Below, piece by piece: positions 5,587 through 6,452 of a stretch of DNA of 6,452 nt; position 1 is the first letter of the stretch, and every line of letters starts with the position of its first letter. The notes under the pieces were generated by a model, which made no database searches, had not been told where the DNA came from, and saw only the letters and a list, made by a program, of their open reading frames with translations. The stretch spans positions 1 through 6,452 of the forward strand of contig JAGPGE010000351.1 in the NCBI GenBank assembly GCA_018056145.1, in the 5' to 3' direction. Made by a program: the position numbers and the translations under genes. The DNA comes from Armatimonadota bacterium (lineage in GTDB: Bacteria > Armatimonadota > Zipacnadia > Zipacnadales > JABUFB01).

Positions 5587-6452
5587 CTACTCGGGCGCCC
5601 TCCAAAGATCAAGAATGACCTGCGCGGGCTCAGTATTGTCGATGTACCGTCCGCGCACCGGGTCCTCCTCGTTGGCCTCCGCCAGCAGAAGATCGCTGGC
5701 CGCGCCTTTCGCGAAGAACGGCACCAGGGAATTGGTGTGGCTCGTGGACAGCCACGCCATCGCGGGCTGCACTCCTATGCCCGAAGGGCTCAGCGGACAT
5801 GGCTGACCGGCTTCAGACGGGCCCGACAGAAGCCCGGTCTCATGGTCTGCGGTCACGATGACCAGCGTCTCGCTCCAGTTGCTCTTCGCCTCAACCCAAG
5901 CCACCACTGCCTCAACCGCGCGGTTGAAATCCACCACTTCCTCCACAAGCCGCCCCGACTGGTTCGCATGTCCGCACCAATCGATGGCCCCGCCCTCGAT
6001 CATCAGGAACAGCCCGTCGGAGTCATTGTCCAGCACGTTCAAAGCCGCCCGCGTCATCTCTGCCAGGGTGGGGACCGTCTCGGTGAGGGGAACTTTGTAC
6101 GCGCCGGCCTTGCTGTCGCCCGCGCGTCCCTGCTGAAGGGTAGACGCAACAGTCGCCAGGCCGAACACGCGCGCGGGAGTATCGCCACTCGCCAGGTCCT
6201 GGAAGCCCTGACGCGTCTGGATGAGCGCCCATGGGTCGGGGTCGCCATCCCCATCGGCATCCCCGCCGGCCTTCCCGGCAGCCAGCGCCAGCCAGTTCTC
6301 TTCGCCGATGTAGGAGAACCGCTTCGCTCGCTGCTTCGCGTCGAGGGGAAGGTCCACGAACCGCCCGCTGTCATCGAACCAGGGGTGTCCCGCGCCCATG
6401 ACCACTTCCGCCGCGCTGTCGTGGATCATTTGCCGGGCGATCTCCATGTAGC
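5587..6452 (-). CDS. Alkaline phosphatase (PhoA family), N-terminus outside the window
   Basis: The reading frame ends at a TAG (complement of 5587-5589) and stays open to the window edge, so the N-terminus lies beyond 6452; the ATG at 6445-6447 is probably internal. Numbering from that Met, the C-terminal metal-binding motifs are all present: IEGGAIDWCGHAN (E151, D156, H160), VTADHETG (D201, H202) and SHTNSLVPFFAKG (H237). They correspond to E. coli PhoA E322, D327, H331, D369, H370 and H412. The nucleophile serine and the first metal aspartate lie upstream, out of sight. The enzyme should release phosphate from monoesters in the periplasm or outside the cell. An acidic stretch at residues 61-72 (GGDADGDGDPDP) resembles a calcium-binding loop and is not part of minimal PhoA. 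The gene converges on the beta-helix gene; its promoter and any Pho box lie outside the window. Confidence 0.9.
   Translation of the reverse strand, partial: YMEIARQMIHDSAAEVVMGAGHPWFDDSGRFVDLPLDAKQRAKRFSYIGEENWLALAAGKAGGDADGDGDPDPWALIQTRQGFQDLASGDTPARVFGLATVASTLQQGRAGDSKAGAYKVPLTETVPTLAEMTRAALNVLDNDSDGLFLMIEGGAIDWCGHANQSGRLVEEVVDFNRAVEAVVAWVEAKSNWSETLVIVTADHETGLLSGPSEAGQPCPLSPSGIGVQPAMAWLSTSHTNSLVPFFAKGAASDLLLAEANEEDPVRGRYIDNTEPAQVILDLWRAPE

Overview
This is a GC-rich window (by eye well over 60% G+C) with five protein-coding genes. Two are cut by the window edges. The gene set is a carbohydrate-active beta-arabinofuranosidase-like enzyme, a cytoplasmic iron-sulfur reductase-like protein, a class II sugar-bisphosphate aldolase, a large secreted parallel beta-helix glycosidase-like protein with carbohydrate-binding-type C-terminal domains, and an alkaline phosphatase. 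This suggests a free-living, polysaccharide-degrading bacterium. GH127 (DUF1680) proteins, GH141-like beta-helix proteins and NPCBM-type domains are common in Planctomycetota, Lentisphaerota, Kiritimatiellota, Hydrogenedentota and Armatimonadota, but the sequence alone does not decide between these phyla. No rRNA, tRNA, mobile element or CRISPR array was seen.

Layout. Bases 1-220 (+) are the C-terminal end of a GH127-like protein. After a 47-base gap with an 8-bp tandem repeat comes a 327-residue 4Fe-4S protein of the QueG/reductive-dehalogenase-like type (268-1251, +), probably in the same transcript. A gene-free stretch of about 370 bases follows. It holds a perfect 14-bp inverted repeat (1346-1376), a plausible sigma-70-type promoter (about 1485-1513) and a GC-rich leader hairpin (1544-1572). 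The aldolase gene (1623-2606, +) is next and ends at a clear stem-loop with a GCGA tetraloop (2634-2662). The beta-helix protein (2750-5506, +) has its own strong ribosome binding site and a signal peptide. The last gene, an alkaline phosphatase fragment (5587-6452, -), converges on it. The 80-base gap between their stop codons holds a hairpin that best serves the minus-strand gene as a terminator.

How the genes might work together (inference). The GH127-like and GH141-like proteins could release L-sugars such as L-arabinofuranose, L-fucose or related residues from pectin-type or other complex glycans. The aldolase matches the GatY/KbaY subgroup better than ordinary glycolytic Fba in its signature motifs, so it may cleave a ketose-bisphosphate in sugar catabolism. 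It carries an unusual insertion of about 23 residues and changed glycine positions near the active site. The phosphatase would release phosphate outside the cytoplasm. The iron-sulfur protein has no obvious link to glycan breakdown.

I found no strong evidence of a wholly new system. The items most worth a second look are the divergent aldolase, the non-canonical second cysteine set of the iron-sulfur protein, and the architecture of the beta-helix protein.
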